NCBI GenBank assembly: GCA_002328625.1
Contig: DCVC01000150.1
Coordinates: 17,756-30,642, forward strand
Direction: 5' to 3'
From: Bacteroidales bacterium UBA2198
Lineage (GTDB): Bacteria > Bacteroidota > Bacteroidia > Bacteroidales > VadinHA17
Length of the DNA: 12,887 nt
The translations under genes and the position numbers were made by a program. The notes below the pieces were generated by a model, which searched no databases, had not been told where the DNA came from, and worked only from the letters and a program-made list of their open reading frames with translations. Shown here one piece after another: positions 1-6,865 of this stretch (position 1 is the stretch's first letter; each line of letters begins with the position of its first letter).

Positions 1-269
1 AGAGGGTAAACTGTTGAATCGAAAGTCACCCTGTCTCCTGCTGACCAATCCTTTACCTCAGAACCTGTTTTTTCAACGACGCCTGATGCTTCATGACCCA
101 TAATTATGGGAGGTATTCTTCTGCCCGTACTCCCGTCAAGGCCACTAACATCCGAACCGCATATACCACAGGCTTTGACTCTTACCAGTACCTCATCAGG
201 AAGCACTTCAGGATCAGGCACATCTTTGTAAACCAGCTTATTATATTCCTCAAGTACAAGGGCTTTCAT
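1..269 (-). CDS. Zinc-dependent medium-chain (MDR) alcohol/polyol dehydrogenase, N-terminal part
   Basis: Only the first 89 codons are in the window; the gene runs off the left edge. Reading from the ATG at 269, the protein starts MKALVLEEYNKLVY and shows the MDR pattern: CGICGSD with the catalytic-zinc cysteine C37, the signature GHEASGVV (H59, E60), and a GDRV turn near residue 78. These are known markers of NAD(P)-dependent zinc alcohol, sorbitol or threonine dehydrogenases. The structural-zinc cysteines and Rossmann domain lie outside the window, so substrate and cofactor are unknown. It starts 63 nt after the glycerate kinase stop on the same strand and is probably the third gene of that operon. 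I infer oxidation of a sugar acid or polyol. The family call is firm; the specific enzyme is not. Confidence 0.88.
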   Translation of the reverse strand, partial: MKALVLEEYNKLVYKDVPDPEVLPDEVLVRVKACGICGSDVSGLDGSTGRRIPPIIMGHEASGVVEKTGSEVKDWSAGDRVTFDSTVYP

Positions 270-332
270 ATTGAAATAATTAATGGTATTATGTAATAAT
301 GGTTTCCAAAAATAGTAAAAACAGAAATGAGT

Positions 333-1649
333 TTACTCAATCAGAACCACTATAATATCCATAACATTTGTGTAAGTAGGACCGGTTTTAATACGTCCGC
401 CTGCTGATCCGAAGAAATTAAAGGAATCGAACTCAAACAGGTATTTAGCAGGATCAGCTCCGACTGATCGAGCAGCAGCAACAGTTTCCGAATCAACTAC
501 CGCTCCTGCGGCATCAGTAGGACCATCGGTACCGTCAGTGCCGGCGGAAAGAATGGTAATGCCGGTAATATCTTGCAATCTGATTGCTGCCGATAATGCA
601 AGATGCTGATTCCTGCCACCAAGTCCGTCGCCAATCACCCTGACAGTAGTTTCTCCTCCAAACAAAAGGCACACCGGTTTATTTATCCCGTCATCATACT
701 TGTATTGTAAAGCTGTTTCCACAATAAACCGGGAAGCGTCTTCAGTAAAGCCATTTAATTCACCTGTGATTATAAAAGTATTAAATCCCAGGTTAACAGC
801 CTGCTCCCTGGCTGCTTCAAGAGCATATGAATTAGTCCCTGCCAGTATATTAAACGTTCTGGAAAACAAAGGGTCTTCCGGTTTGGATGTTTCAGGTCTG
901 TTTCCGTCAGCCCCTTCCCTGAGATAGTTTAGTATTCCGGCAGTAACATCAGAAGTAAGATGATATTTCTCAAGAATATGTAGTGCCTCACCATATGTTG
1001 AGCTGTCAGGAACGGTCGGACCTGACGCTATAACATCGAGCGGATTGCTGATAACATCTGACAAAATAATGCTGATTATAGTTGCCGGCCACACAGTTTT
1101 TGAAAGCTGCCCTCCCTTAACCCGGGACAAATGCTTCCTTACACAATTCATTTCATTAATGGTAGCACCGCAACGGATAAGAAGGTTGTTTACAATGATA
1201 AGTTCTTCAGGAAGGCATCCTTCAGGTATATCTGCCATTAAAGCAGATCCGCCACCCGATATAAGACAAATGACAAGGTCATTCTCTAAAGACTTGCGGG
1301 CAATTTTCATTATCTCCTCCGTACCTCTGATACCATTAATGTCAGGTACCGGATGTCCGGCTTCAGTGACAATTATTTTCTTCAACTTACAGGAGTGACC
1401 ATATTTTACTATTACATGTCCTTCGGTGATCCTGTTCCCAAGAATTATTTCAACGTAATGAGCCATTGCTGCGCTGGCCTTACCTGCACCGATGACATAA
1501 ATATTTCCGGCTTCATTAAGGGGGAAGGTCAGATCACCGACCTTCAGGATCGATCCTTCAACCGACATAATGCTGTTAATCAAATTATCAGGCAAAACAC
1601 TCCTGACACCTGAGATAAATATCTGTTCAGCTTTTTCCCGGTTATTCAT
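333..1649 (-). CDS. Glycerate 2-kinase, type 2 (DUF4147/MOFRL family)
   Basis: The 438-residue protein has the full length usual for the MOFRL-type glycerate kinase family (TtuD/GckA-like), which phosphorylates D-glycerate with ATP, normally to 2-phosphoglycerate. Visible signatures are GAGKASAAMA (54-63), GHPVPD (98-103), ISGGGSAL (130-137), a conserved SDVISNPLDVIASGPT block (197-212), GGETTV (331-336), GGRNQ (344-348), and the C-terminal MOFRL core with AGTDGTDGPTDAAG (369-382) and TGPTYTNVMD (422-431). No signal peptide is seen, so it is cytoplasmic. It lies 59 nt downstream of the GntP permease and 63 nt upstream of the MDR dehydrogenase, all on the minus strand, which suggests one operon. 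Glycerate may be the imported substrate or a breakdown product of a larger acid. Start ATG at 1649 gives the usual family N-terminus. Confidence 0.93.
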   Translation of the reverse strand: MNNREKAEQIFISGVRSVLPDNLINSIMSVEGSILKVGDLTFPLNEAGNIYVIGAGKASAAMAHYVEIILGNRITEGHVIVKYGHSCKLKKIIVTEAGHPVPDINGIRGTEEIMKIARKSLENDLVICLISGGGSALMADIPEGCLPEELIIVNNLLIRCGATINEMNCVRKHLSRVKGGQLSKTVWPATIISIILSDVISNPLDVIASGPTVPDSSTYGEALHILEKYHLTSDVTAGILNYLREGADGNRPETSKPEDPLFSRTFNILAGTNSYALEAAREQAVNLGFNTFIITGELNGFTEDASRFIVETALQYKYDDGINKPVCLLFGGETTVRVIGDGLGGRNQHLALSAAIRLQDITGITILSAGTDGTDGPTDAAGAVVDSETVAAARSVGADPAKYLFEFDSFNFFGSAGGRIKTGPTYTNVMDIIVVLIE

Positions 1650-1708
1650 AAATTTCTATATCAAAATTCCTAATATTATTCACTTGTTTGGATAATGTTA
1701 TCAAATAA

Positions 1709-3043
1709 TTATAAAATAAACAGTGAAGCAGTCCAGACACAGGCAAAAACGACTATGCTCATGATAAATGTTGCTGAAGAATACACTTTCAGTGTTGTAT
1801 CAATCGTCAGCTCTCCAAAGTTATTGACCACCCAGAAGAAAGAGTCATTTGCATGGGAAACGGACATTGAACCTGCTCCCATTGCAAGCATTGCCAGTAA
1901 CCTGCCCCACTCAGTGTCAAGGCCAAGCATTGATAGCATTGGTGAAACAAATGAGGCAGCCGTTATTATGGCAACTGTTGAGGATCCCTGGGCTGTTTTC
2001 ATGACGCTGGCAATGAGATATGGGACTAAAAGACCAATGGTTGTCCCGCTTAACATTTTCCCCATTGCCTCACCCACTCCGGTAGATTTAATGACCATAC
2101 CAAACATCCCCCCTGCTGCTGTAACTATCAGTATGGGACCGGCTTTTAGGATGGCTTCAGAAAAAAGAGAATTCAATGAAGATATTGTCTTCTTTTTAAT
2201 TAAAAGCAATGAAAGAGCAACACCGACAGAGAGTGCAATTATTGGTTCTCCCGGCAGGAAAAAAATCTTTGATATTAAGTTTTGTCCCTCCTTGTCGATA
2301 AGATTTAGTAACGATTTTACAGTAATAAGGAGAAGCGGAATTATAATGGGAAGAAATGACAGTAGTACCGGTGGAAGATCTTTTTCCGAACCTTTACGGA
2401 AATCATGATGAATTTCATCAGCCGGGGCCATGCTTTTACCCTTTGTCCGCCACCTGCTCCAGAAATAAGCTGCGAGTGCACCTGGTATGGCAAAGAATAT
2501 TCCTGTAATTATCAGATAACCTATGTTCACATCAAATAATCCTGCAGCAGCCAGAGCACCGGGGTGAGGCGGAATAAGACAGTGAACGGAATAGAGTGAA
2601 CAGGCCAGAACGGTAGCCATGAAAGGCATTGCTATTTTTGCCCTGGCACTGAGTGATTTTGCCAGCCCGCTGAGGATAATAAATCCTGAATCACAAAAGA
2701 TTGGCAACCCTGTAACAAAACCTGTTATTCCAAGAGCTGCGGCACTCCGTCTGTCTCCTGTTTTGGAAAGAATGTAACCGGCAATGCTCATTGTGCCTCC
2801 CGTCTTGTCAAGAATTATCCCTATCATGGCTCCAAGGATGATTAAGAAACCTATGGATCCCATGGTAGTGCCAAAGCCTTCCTTTATAGTAGTTATTATA
2901 GTCCTTACCGGCAGGGTAGTAAAAGCAAGAAAAAGAGAAACCAAAAACAGGGCTACGAAAGCATGGATTTTGAACCTGGACGTCAGTATTATTATTGCAA
3001 TAATGCTGATAATTACCAGAGCCGAGATCGTAAAGAGATTCAT
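1709..3043 (-). CDS. GntP-family sugar-acid:H+ symporter
   Basis: This 444-residue, strongly hydrophobic protein has about a dozen predicted membrane segments and the standard GntP-family length. Family-like blocks are GFLIILGAMIGIILDKTGG (65-83), FCDSGF (116-121), a PPHPGALAAA loop, and SHANDSFFW near the C-terminus (396-404). GntP permeases import gluconate and related aldonates or hydroxy acids through the inner membrane. A gene for glycerate kinase and then one for an MDR dehydrogenase follow on the same strand, so the imported acid probably feeds glycerate metabolism. The exact substrate (gluconate, glycerate or another hydroxy acid) cannot be decided from sequence alone. The ATG at 3043 begins directly with the first hydrophobic segment. 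No convincing promoter was identified in the short upstream gap, and the only -7-like match there (CATATTTG on the minus strand) lacks a partner. Confidence 0.92.
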   Translation of the reverse strand: MNLFTISALVIISIIAIIILTSRFKIHAFVALFLVSLFLAFTTLPVRTIITTIKEGFGTTMGSIGFLIILGAMIGIILDKTGGTMSIAGYILSKTGDRRSAAALGITGFVTGLPIFCDSGFIILSGLAKSLSARAKIAMPFMATVLACSLYSVHCLIPPHPGALAAAGLFDVNIGYLIITGIFFAIPGALAAYFWSRWRTKGKSMAPADEIHHDFRKGSEKDLPPVLLSFLPIIIPLLLITVKSLLNLIDKEGQNLISKIFFLPGEPIIALSVGVALSLLLIKKKTISSLNSLFSEAILKAGPILIVTAAGGMFGMVIKSTGVGEAMGKMLSGTTIGLLVPYLIASVMKTAQGSSTVAIITAASFVSPMLSMLGLDTEWGRLLAMLAMGAGSMSVSHANDSFFWVVNNFGELTIDTTLKVYSSATFIMSIVVFACVWTASLFIL

Positions 3044-3116
3044 GACAGCTAAAAATCAAATATGCATAAAGATAGTTTTTAAGATTGAAAATGTGAGTTT
3101 AAATAACTCAAGTTGT

Positions 3117-3137
3117 TGGTTACCGGTTCCTGGTTCT
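3117..3137. repeat. Three-copy degenerate 7-bp tandem repeat
   Basis: The units TGGTTAC, CGGTTCC and TGGTTCT lie head to tail. They sit in the gap between the GntP start and the truncated TetR remnant, just before the point where TetR-like coding sequence begins. Seen directly. A link to the truncation breakpoint is only a guess. Confidence 0.5.
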
Positions 3138-3147
3138 TCGTTAGTTT

Positions 3148-3492
3148 TTGATTAACACGATAATACGCAGTATTAATAATAAGGCAGAAGGAACTGATGA
3201 TATTAGCCGTGAATTTCTGATGGACTTCTATGAAAGCAACGATTCCGGGTTAAAGTCATTTGTGGAAGAGGTTACATCAGAGGCTTGGAACGAGCTTATC
3301 AAGAGCTTCCGCATTGCGCAGGAAAAGGGATGGTTCAGAAAGGATTTCAAGCCTGAATTCATTTTATATGTTACTCAACATCTGATTCCCATGTTCACCG
3401 ATGAGAAGCTGTTAAAATTATATGATACCCCTCAGGATATGATAATGGAATTTGCCAACCTCTTTACATATGGTATTTCACCTCATGATTAA
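3148..3492 (+). pseudogene. TetR/AcrR-type regulator remnant, C-terminal ligand-binding part only
   Basis: The open frame of 114 codons has only a TTG to start from. From about residue 10 it reads like the C-terminal helical domain of Bacteroidetes TetR-type repressors (for example SREFLMDFYESND and KGWFRKDFKPEFILYVTQH), ending naturally at TAA. The N-terminal helix-turn-helix domain, about 90 residues that all working TetR proteins need to bind DNA, is absent, and I find no HTH-like coding in any plus frame of the 100 nt upstream. I therefore read it as a 5'-truncated pseudogene. The reading frame itself is free of stops, so the loss looks like one deletion and not slow decay. It is followed 2 nt later by the decayed barrel gene and then the lipoprotein-sorting remnant. 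Family assignment rests on recalled family pattern, not on a search. Confidence 0.7.
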
Positions 3493-3494
3493 AA

Positions 3495-3785
3495 ATGTGT
3501 TGAAAAGTATACATATTGTTATTAAGTTTCTCTGCAGTTGTTGCCTCAGGTCAGTAGAGTCTGCGCTTCAGCGGGCAACTGTCCGCCCGGACTAACTTAA
3601 ACAGAGTGAGCACCCTTCCGGTTTGAGGAGGAATAAGGTACATTCCCCAGGTTAATTATGGATTAATAGTAAGATCATCAGATTTATTTGACGGAGAAGC
3701 ATCAGTAAATATTTTTGGGAATGCGGGTCTCAGGCCTTTTGACTCTCTTACCACAACGGGAAAAATCAAGCCGTACCGGGTGTGG
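3495..3785 (+). pseudogene. Decayed outer-membrane beta-barrel-type protein, N-terminal remnant
   Basis: Reading from ATG 3495, one frame gives a signal-peptide-like stretch (VYILLLSFSAVVASGQ) followed by SLRFSGQLSA, then GGIRYIPQVNYG, a DGEASVNIFGNAG segment and KPYRVW. This resembles the N-terminus of Bacteroidetes outer-membrane porin-like proteins found beside lipoprotein-sorting genes. The frame is broken by three stops, TGA at 3501, TAG at 3555 and TGA at 3624. The TGA at 3624 falls where a tryptophan (TGG) would be plausible. Recognisable coding stops at about 3785, far short of a barrel of several hundred residues, and the sequence passes straight into the next remnant in another frame. 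Both point mutation and deletion have therefore hit it. Identity is inferred from memory of the family; the broken frame is directly visible. Confidence 0.62.
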
Positions 3786-4119
3786 ATCAGGATGCGGGTG
3801 AGATTTTAATGAGGATTGAAAAAAACATGTCTTCCGACAACCGTATCTTCGAGTCATCGATGATTATACACGGGAGCAGGATACCAAGATGCTCAGACTC
3901 GAGAATCAGCTTTGGATCTATTCTCCGTCAACCGACCGGAACATACAGAACTCAGGCCACATGCTCAGGCAGTCGGTAATGGGTTCGGACCTTTCATATG
4001 AAGATATGCTTAAACAGGGAGAAGGTACTGAATTCATTATTAACTCTGTGAAATTCAACCAGAAGATCCCTGAATTTATTTTTACGAAAGTCGCACTTAA
4101 ACAATGGCAGTTAAGTTAA
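3782..4119 (+). pseudogene. Outer-membrane lipoprotein-sorting protein (LolA-like) remnant with internal deletions
   Basis: Three pieces of one protein family lie in order. Piece one (about 3785-3874) reads DAGEILMRIEKNMSSDNRIF and ends in MIIHG, typical of the mature N-terminus. Piece two, shifted to another frame from about 3871, reads REQDTKMLRLENQLWIYSP, then GHMLRQSVMGSDLSYEDM. Piece three, in the same frame from about 4015, reads EFIINSVKFNQKIPEFIFTK, which matches the protein's extreme C-terminus. A whole family member is roughly 240-260 residues, but only about 105 remain. Some tens of residues are missing at the first junction and about 100 at the second. The signal peptide is also gone, replaced by the barrel remnant. 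The frame ends at TAA 4117-4119, overlapping by 4 nt the stop end of the convergent SpmA-SpmB gene. I am fairly confident of the family and confident that it is not functional. Confidence 0.7.
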
Positions 4120-5348
4120 GCAAAGAAGAGGTAAGCTATCAGTATTGCTGCGATTGCTCCTGCCAGGTCAGCTATCAGGCCGCAGCCAACGGCATGTCGT
4201 GTATTTTTTATACCCACAGAACCGAAATAAACAGCAATTATATAAAAAGTAGTATCGGTAGCTCCCTGAAGGGTACATGCAAGGCGACCGATGAAAGAAT
4301 CGGCTCCGTGGGTGGTCATTGCATCGATCATCAATCCTCTTGCTCCGCTTCCGCTTAATGGTTTCATGAATGCGACAGGCAGGGCACCGGTAAACTGTGT
4401 GTCAAACCCTATCCATGCAAAAAACTTTGCCATTCCCGAGATTATAAAATCCATGGCGCCCGACGCCCTGAATATTCCAATTGCTACAAGAATTGCTACA
4501 AGAAACGGAATTATCTTAATTGCTATTCCAAAACCCTCTCTGGCTCCTTCGATGAATGCATCATAAACATTCACTTTCCTGATAAGCGCAAGGACAATGA
4601 ATGACATGATGATAACCAGCAGTAAAAAGTTGGCAGCAAAAGTGGAAGCGTTTGTGATCTGTTCTTTTGGCAGGTTGCTGAAATAGATTATTATACCTCC
4701 TACTATTACTGACAACCCTCCAAGATAGGCCAGAATAACCTTGTCAAAAAGATTAATCTTCTGAACAATTGCAACACTTATAAGTCCGACAAGAGTAGCC
4801 ACGAAAGTTGCTATCATTATAGGAATGAAAATATCTGCCGGATTAACTGCACCGAGCTGTGTACGGTAAACAATAATGCTCACCGGAATTATTGTTAGCC
4901 CCGAGGCGTTAAGCACGAGGAACATGATCTGTGCGTTTGAAGCAGTCTCTTTGTGAGGATTTACTTCCTGCATCTCTTTCATGGCTTTCAAGCCCATTGG
5001 AGTTGCCGCATTGTCAAGTCCCAGCATGTTTGCCGAGAAGTTAAGGATTATTGATCCATAGGCAGGATGCCCCCTGGGAAGCTCAGGGAAAAGTCTCTGA
5101 AAAAGAGGGCCAAACAGCCTGCCAAGGATGGCAACCACACCACCCTGCTCTCCCAATTTCATTAATCCCAGCCACAGGGTCAGTACTCCTGTCAGACCCA
5201 AAGATATCTCAAATCCTGTCTTGGCATTTGCAAAGATTGAATCAACCAGCTCATTGAATATCTGTGTATTACCGGAAAAGATAAGCTGCCCGAGCGCTAC
5301 TATGAAACCTATCAGGAAGAATGCTATCCAGATATAATTTAAAGCCAT
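4116..5348 (-). CDS. Fused SpmA-SpmB / nucleoside-recognition (Gate) domain membrane protein
   Basis: The 410-residue polytopic membrane protein joins two Gate-type halves. The N-terminal half carries the SpmA-like block SANMLGLDNAATP (105-117). The C-terminal half carries SpmB-like PLSGSGARG (330-338) and TLQGATDTTFY (359-369). In spore formers these are two proteins needed for spore core dehydration; in non-sporulating Bacteroidetes the fused form is widespread and its role is not settled, with transport through the inner membrane the likely general function. Several hydrophobic segments in each half and a hydrophobic linker near 200-260 support an integral membrane protein. Start ATG 5348 opens directly into the first membrane helix. 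It is transcribed divergently from the KDPG aldolase gene, and its stop overlaps the pseudogene scar. Nothing in the neighbourhood points to sporulation. Confidence 0.9.
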   Translation of the reverse strand: MALNYIWIAFFLIGFIVALGQLIFSGNTQIFNELVDSIFANAKTGFEISLGLTGVLTLWLGLMKLGEQGGVVAILGRLFGPLFQRLFPELPRGHPAYGSIILNFSANMLGLDNAATPMGLKAMKEMQEVNPHKETASNAQIMFLVLNASGLTIIPVSIIVYRTQLGAVNPADIFIPIMIATFVATLVGLISVAIVQKINLFDKVILAYLGGLSVIVGGIIIYFSNLPKEQITNASTFAANFLLLVIIMSFIVLALIRKVNVYDAFIEGAREGFGIAIKIIPFLVAILVAIGIFRASGAMDFIISGMAKFFAWIGFDTQFTGALPVAFMKPLSGSGARGLMIDAMTTHGADSFIGRLACTLQGATDTTFYIIAVYFGSVGIKNTRHAVGCGLIADLAGAIAAILIAYLFFA

Positions 5349-5414
5349 TGTTTGTAATTGTACTGCAAGATAGATATAAAGAAAGATAAAAGATAAAAGG
5401 AATTTGGAAAAAAA

Positions 5415-5450
5415 TTGTGCAGGTTGTGCAGGACTTGCAGAACTTGAACA
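5415..5450. repeat. Degenerate 9-bp tandem repeat, about four units
   Basis: TTGTGCAGG occurs twice in direct succession, followed by ACTTGCAGA and ACTTGAACA, giving a 9-bp period over 36 bp. It lies in the intergenic gap between the divergent SpmA-SpmB and aldolase genes, just upstream of the aldolase promoter. Whether it binds a regulator or is a simple low-complexity repeat cannot be told from one locus. Confidence 0.55.
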
Positions 5451-5458
5451 ATTAAAAC

Positions 5459-5488
5459 TTGTATCATTTATAATTTTAAATAAATTTG
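5459..5488 (+). promoter_or_regulatory. Bacteroidetes-type promoter for the aldolase-nitroreductase pair
   Basis: TTG at 5459-5461 and TAAATTTG at 5481-5488 match the Bacteroidetes primary-sigma pattern (TTTG, spacer near 19-21, TAnnTTTG) with a 19-nt spacer and a perfect -7 core. The -7 box ends 19 nt before the ATG at 5508, leaving a short AT-rich leader with no Shine-Dalgarno motif, which is normal in this phylum. Confidence 0.65.
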
Positions 5489-5507
5489 TATTAACAAATC
5501 AAGATAT

Positions 5508-6182
5508 ATGGCACGCTTTCAAAGAACAGATGTGATTATCAAAATGCGTGAAGCAGGGATTATACCAATATTCTATCATAAAGATCGTGATATATGCAGG
5601 AATGTAATAAAAGCCTGTCACGATGGCGGCATGAAGGTATTTGAGTTCACAAACAGAGGTGATTATGCACATGATCTTTTCAGTGATCTCAATAGATGGG
5701 CTGAAAAAGAGTTCCCGGCAATGGTTCTCGGAGCAGGTTCGATAATTGATGCAGGAACAGCTTCGCTTTATATTCAGCTCGGTGCAAATTTCATTGTTTC
5801 CCCTGTTCTGAATCCTGAAATGGCAAGAGTTTGTAACCGAAGAAAGATCTTATGGTCGCCCGGTTGCGGGTCACTTTCAGAAATAAGCCAGGCAGAAGAA
5901 CTTGGTGCTGAGATAGTTAAGATTTTTCCGGGATCATCTGTCGGAGGTCCTGATTTTGTCAGATCAGTAAAAGGGCCATGTCCCTGGACAAGCATTATGC
6001 CTACCGGAGGAGTTGAACCTACAGTTGACAATCTCAGGGAATGGTTTGAAGCAGGGGTTACATGCGTAGGAATAGGATCAAATCTTATTACAAAAGAACT
6101 CGTTCTTAATAAAGACTGGAACGGACTGACGAAAAGAGTAGCCGGTGCAGTTAAGGTTGCAAGGATGTTTCGGAAAGTATAA
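5508..6182 (+). CDS. KDPG/KHG-type class I aldolase
   Basis: At 224 residues this matches the usual length of the Eda family, which splits 2-keto-3-deoxy-6-phosphogluconate (or 4-hydroxy-2-oxoglutarate) into pyruvate and an aldehyde. Seen in order: GIIPIFY near the start, the catalytic-glutamate strand FEFTNRGD (E46, R50), LGAGSIIDAGTA (74-85), ANFIVSPVLNPE (93-104), PGCGSLSE (118-125), VKIFPGSSVGG with the predicted Schiff-base lysine K138, MPTGGVEP (164-171) and a C-terminal VGIGSNLI. The block reads FPGSS where many Eda proteins have FPAE, and FTNRG where many have VTLRT, so it belongs to a divergent branch and the real substrate may differ. No signal peptide is seen, so it is cytoplasmic. 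The nitroreductase follows after 21 nt; the sugar-acid operon lies a few kb away in the opposite orientation. Confidence 0.9.
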   Translation: MARFQRTDVIIKMREAGIIPIFYHKDRDICRNVIKACHDGGMKVFEFTNRGDYAHDLFSDLNRWAEKEFPAMVLGAGSIIDAGTASLYIQLGANFIVSPVLNPEMARVCNRRKILWSPGCGSLSEISQAEELGAEIVKIFPGSSVGGPDFVRSVKGPCPWTSIMPTGGVEPTVDNLREWFEAGVTCVGIGSNLITKELVLNKDWNGLTKRVAGAVKVARMFRKV

Positions 6183-6203
6183 CCTTTTAAAGTATATCAT
6201 TTT

Positions 6204-6857
6204 ATGAAAAATCGAATTCTGTATTTCTTATGTCTGATTATCTTAAATGTCGCCTTTGGTGAGGCATTTTCACAGGATATAGTTCTGCCTGCGCCAAATA
6301 CAACAGGTGGGAAACCCCTTATGCAGGCATTGAATGAAAGGCAATCGATAAGGACATTCACAAAGGATGATCTTACCATACAGCAGCTTTCTGACCTTTT
6401 ATGGGCAGGTTGGGGAATTAACAGACCCGCCGATAAAAAAAGGACAGCACCCTCCTCCCGAAATATTCAGGAGATTGATGTTTATGTTACTGTGTCAACA
6501 GGTCTGTACCTCTATGATGCAGAAACAAACAATCTGAAACAGGTACATAACAAGGATATACGGGCACTGACCGGCACTCAGGATTTCGTTGCTGAAGCGC
6601 CGGTTAATCTGGTTTATGTTGCTGATTTAAGCAAAATGGGCAAGAAAGAAGGGGATGAAATAAAAGATTCAGATCTGTTGTCATCATGGGCAAATACAGC
6701 CTTCATTGCCCAAAACGTCTATCTGTATTGTGCTTCAGAAAACCTCGGAAGTGTTGTAAGAGGCCTGGTACCGAAAGCCAAACTTGCTCCCGAAATGGGG
6801 CTCAGAACCAATCAGGTAATAATACTGGCTCAGACGGTCGGGATTCCTGCTAAATAG
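6204..6857 (+). CDS. Exported nitroreductase-family (SagB/ThcOx-like) oxidoreductase
   Basis: The 217-residue protein begins with a clear signal peptide (positive MKNR, hydrophobic core, cleavage after AFSQ near residue 24), so the mature enzyme should be in the periplasm or surface-attached. The rest is a compact nitroreductase fold: ERQSIRTF (45-52) with the arginines that normally contact the FMN phosphate, a DLLWAGWGINR helix, RTAPSSRNIQ (80-89), the central helix TAFIAQNVYL (165-174) and GSVVRG (182-187). Family members bind FMN and reduce or oxidise varied small molecules; the substrate here is unknown. It starts 21 nt after the aldolase stop and has no promoter of its own that I can see, so the two are probably co-transcribed. 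An exported flavoprotein of this family needs a folded-export or periplasmic flavin route; no twin-arginine motif is visible. Confidence 0.87.
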   Translation: MKNRILYFLCLIILNVAFGEAFSQDIVLPAPNTTGGKPLMQALNERQSIRTFTKDDLTIQQLSDLLWAGWGINRPADKKRTAPSSRNIQEIDVYVTVSTGLYLYDAETNNLKQVHNKDIRALTGTQDFVAEAPVNLVYVADLSKMGKKEGDEIKDSDLLSSWANTAFIAQNVYLYCASENLGSVVRGLVPKAKLAPEMGLRTNQVIILAQTVGIPAK

Positions 6858-6865
6858 TTGTACAG

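Noticed and set aside
93..296. 67-codon plus-strand open frame near the left edge
   Set aside because: It is antisense to the MDR dehydrogenase, whose zinc-binding motifs are unmistakable on the minus strand.
1695..2408. 237-codon plus-strand open frame
   Set aside because: It lies antisense inside the GntP permease gene; its product has no recognisable family pattern and simply mirrors the codon structure of the real gene.
3044..3100. Promoter for the GntP operon
   Set aside because: The nearest -7-like box (minus-strand CATATTTG) misses the consensus at its first base and has no TTG-type partner at the right distance, so I did not list it as a feature.
3495..3785. Possible stop-codon recoding (selenocysteine or TGA as tryptophan) in the barrel-like frame
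   Set aside because: The interrupting stops include TAG as well as TGA, the gene is also truncated by deletion, and intact genes in the window use TGA as a normal stop.
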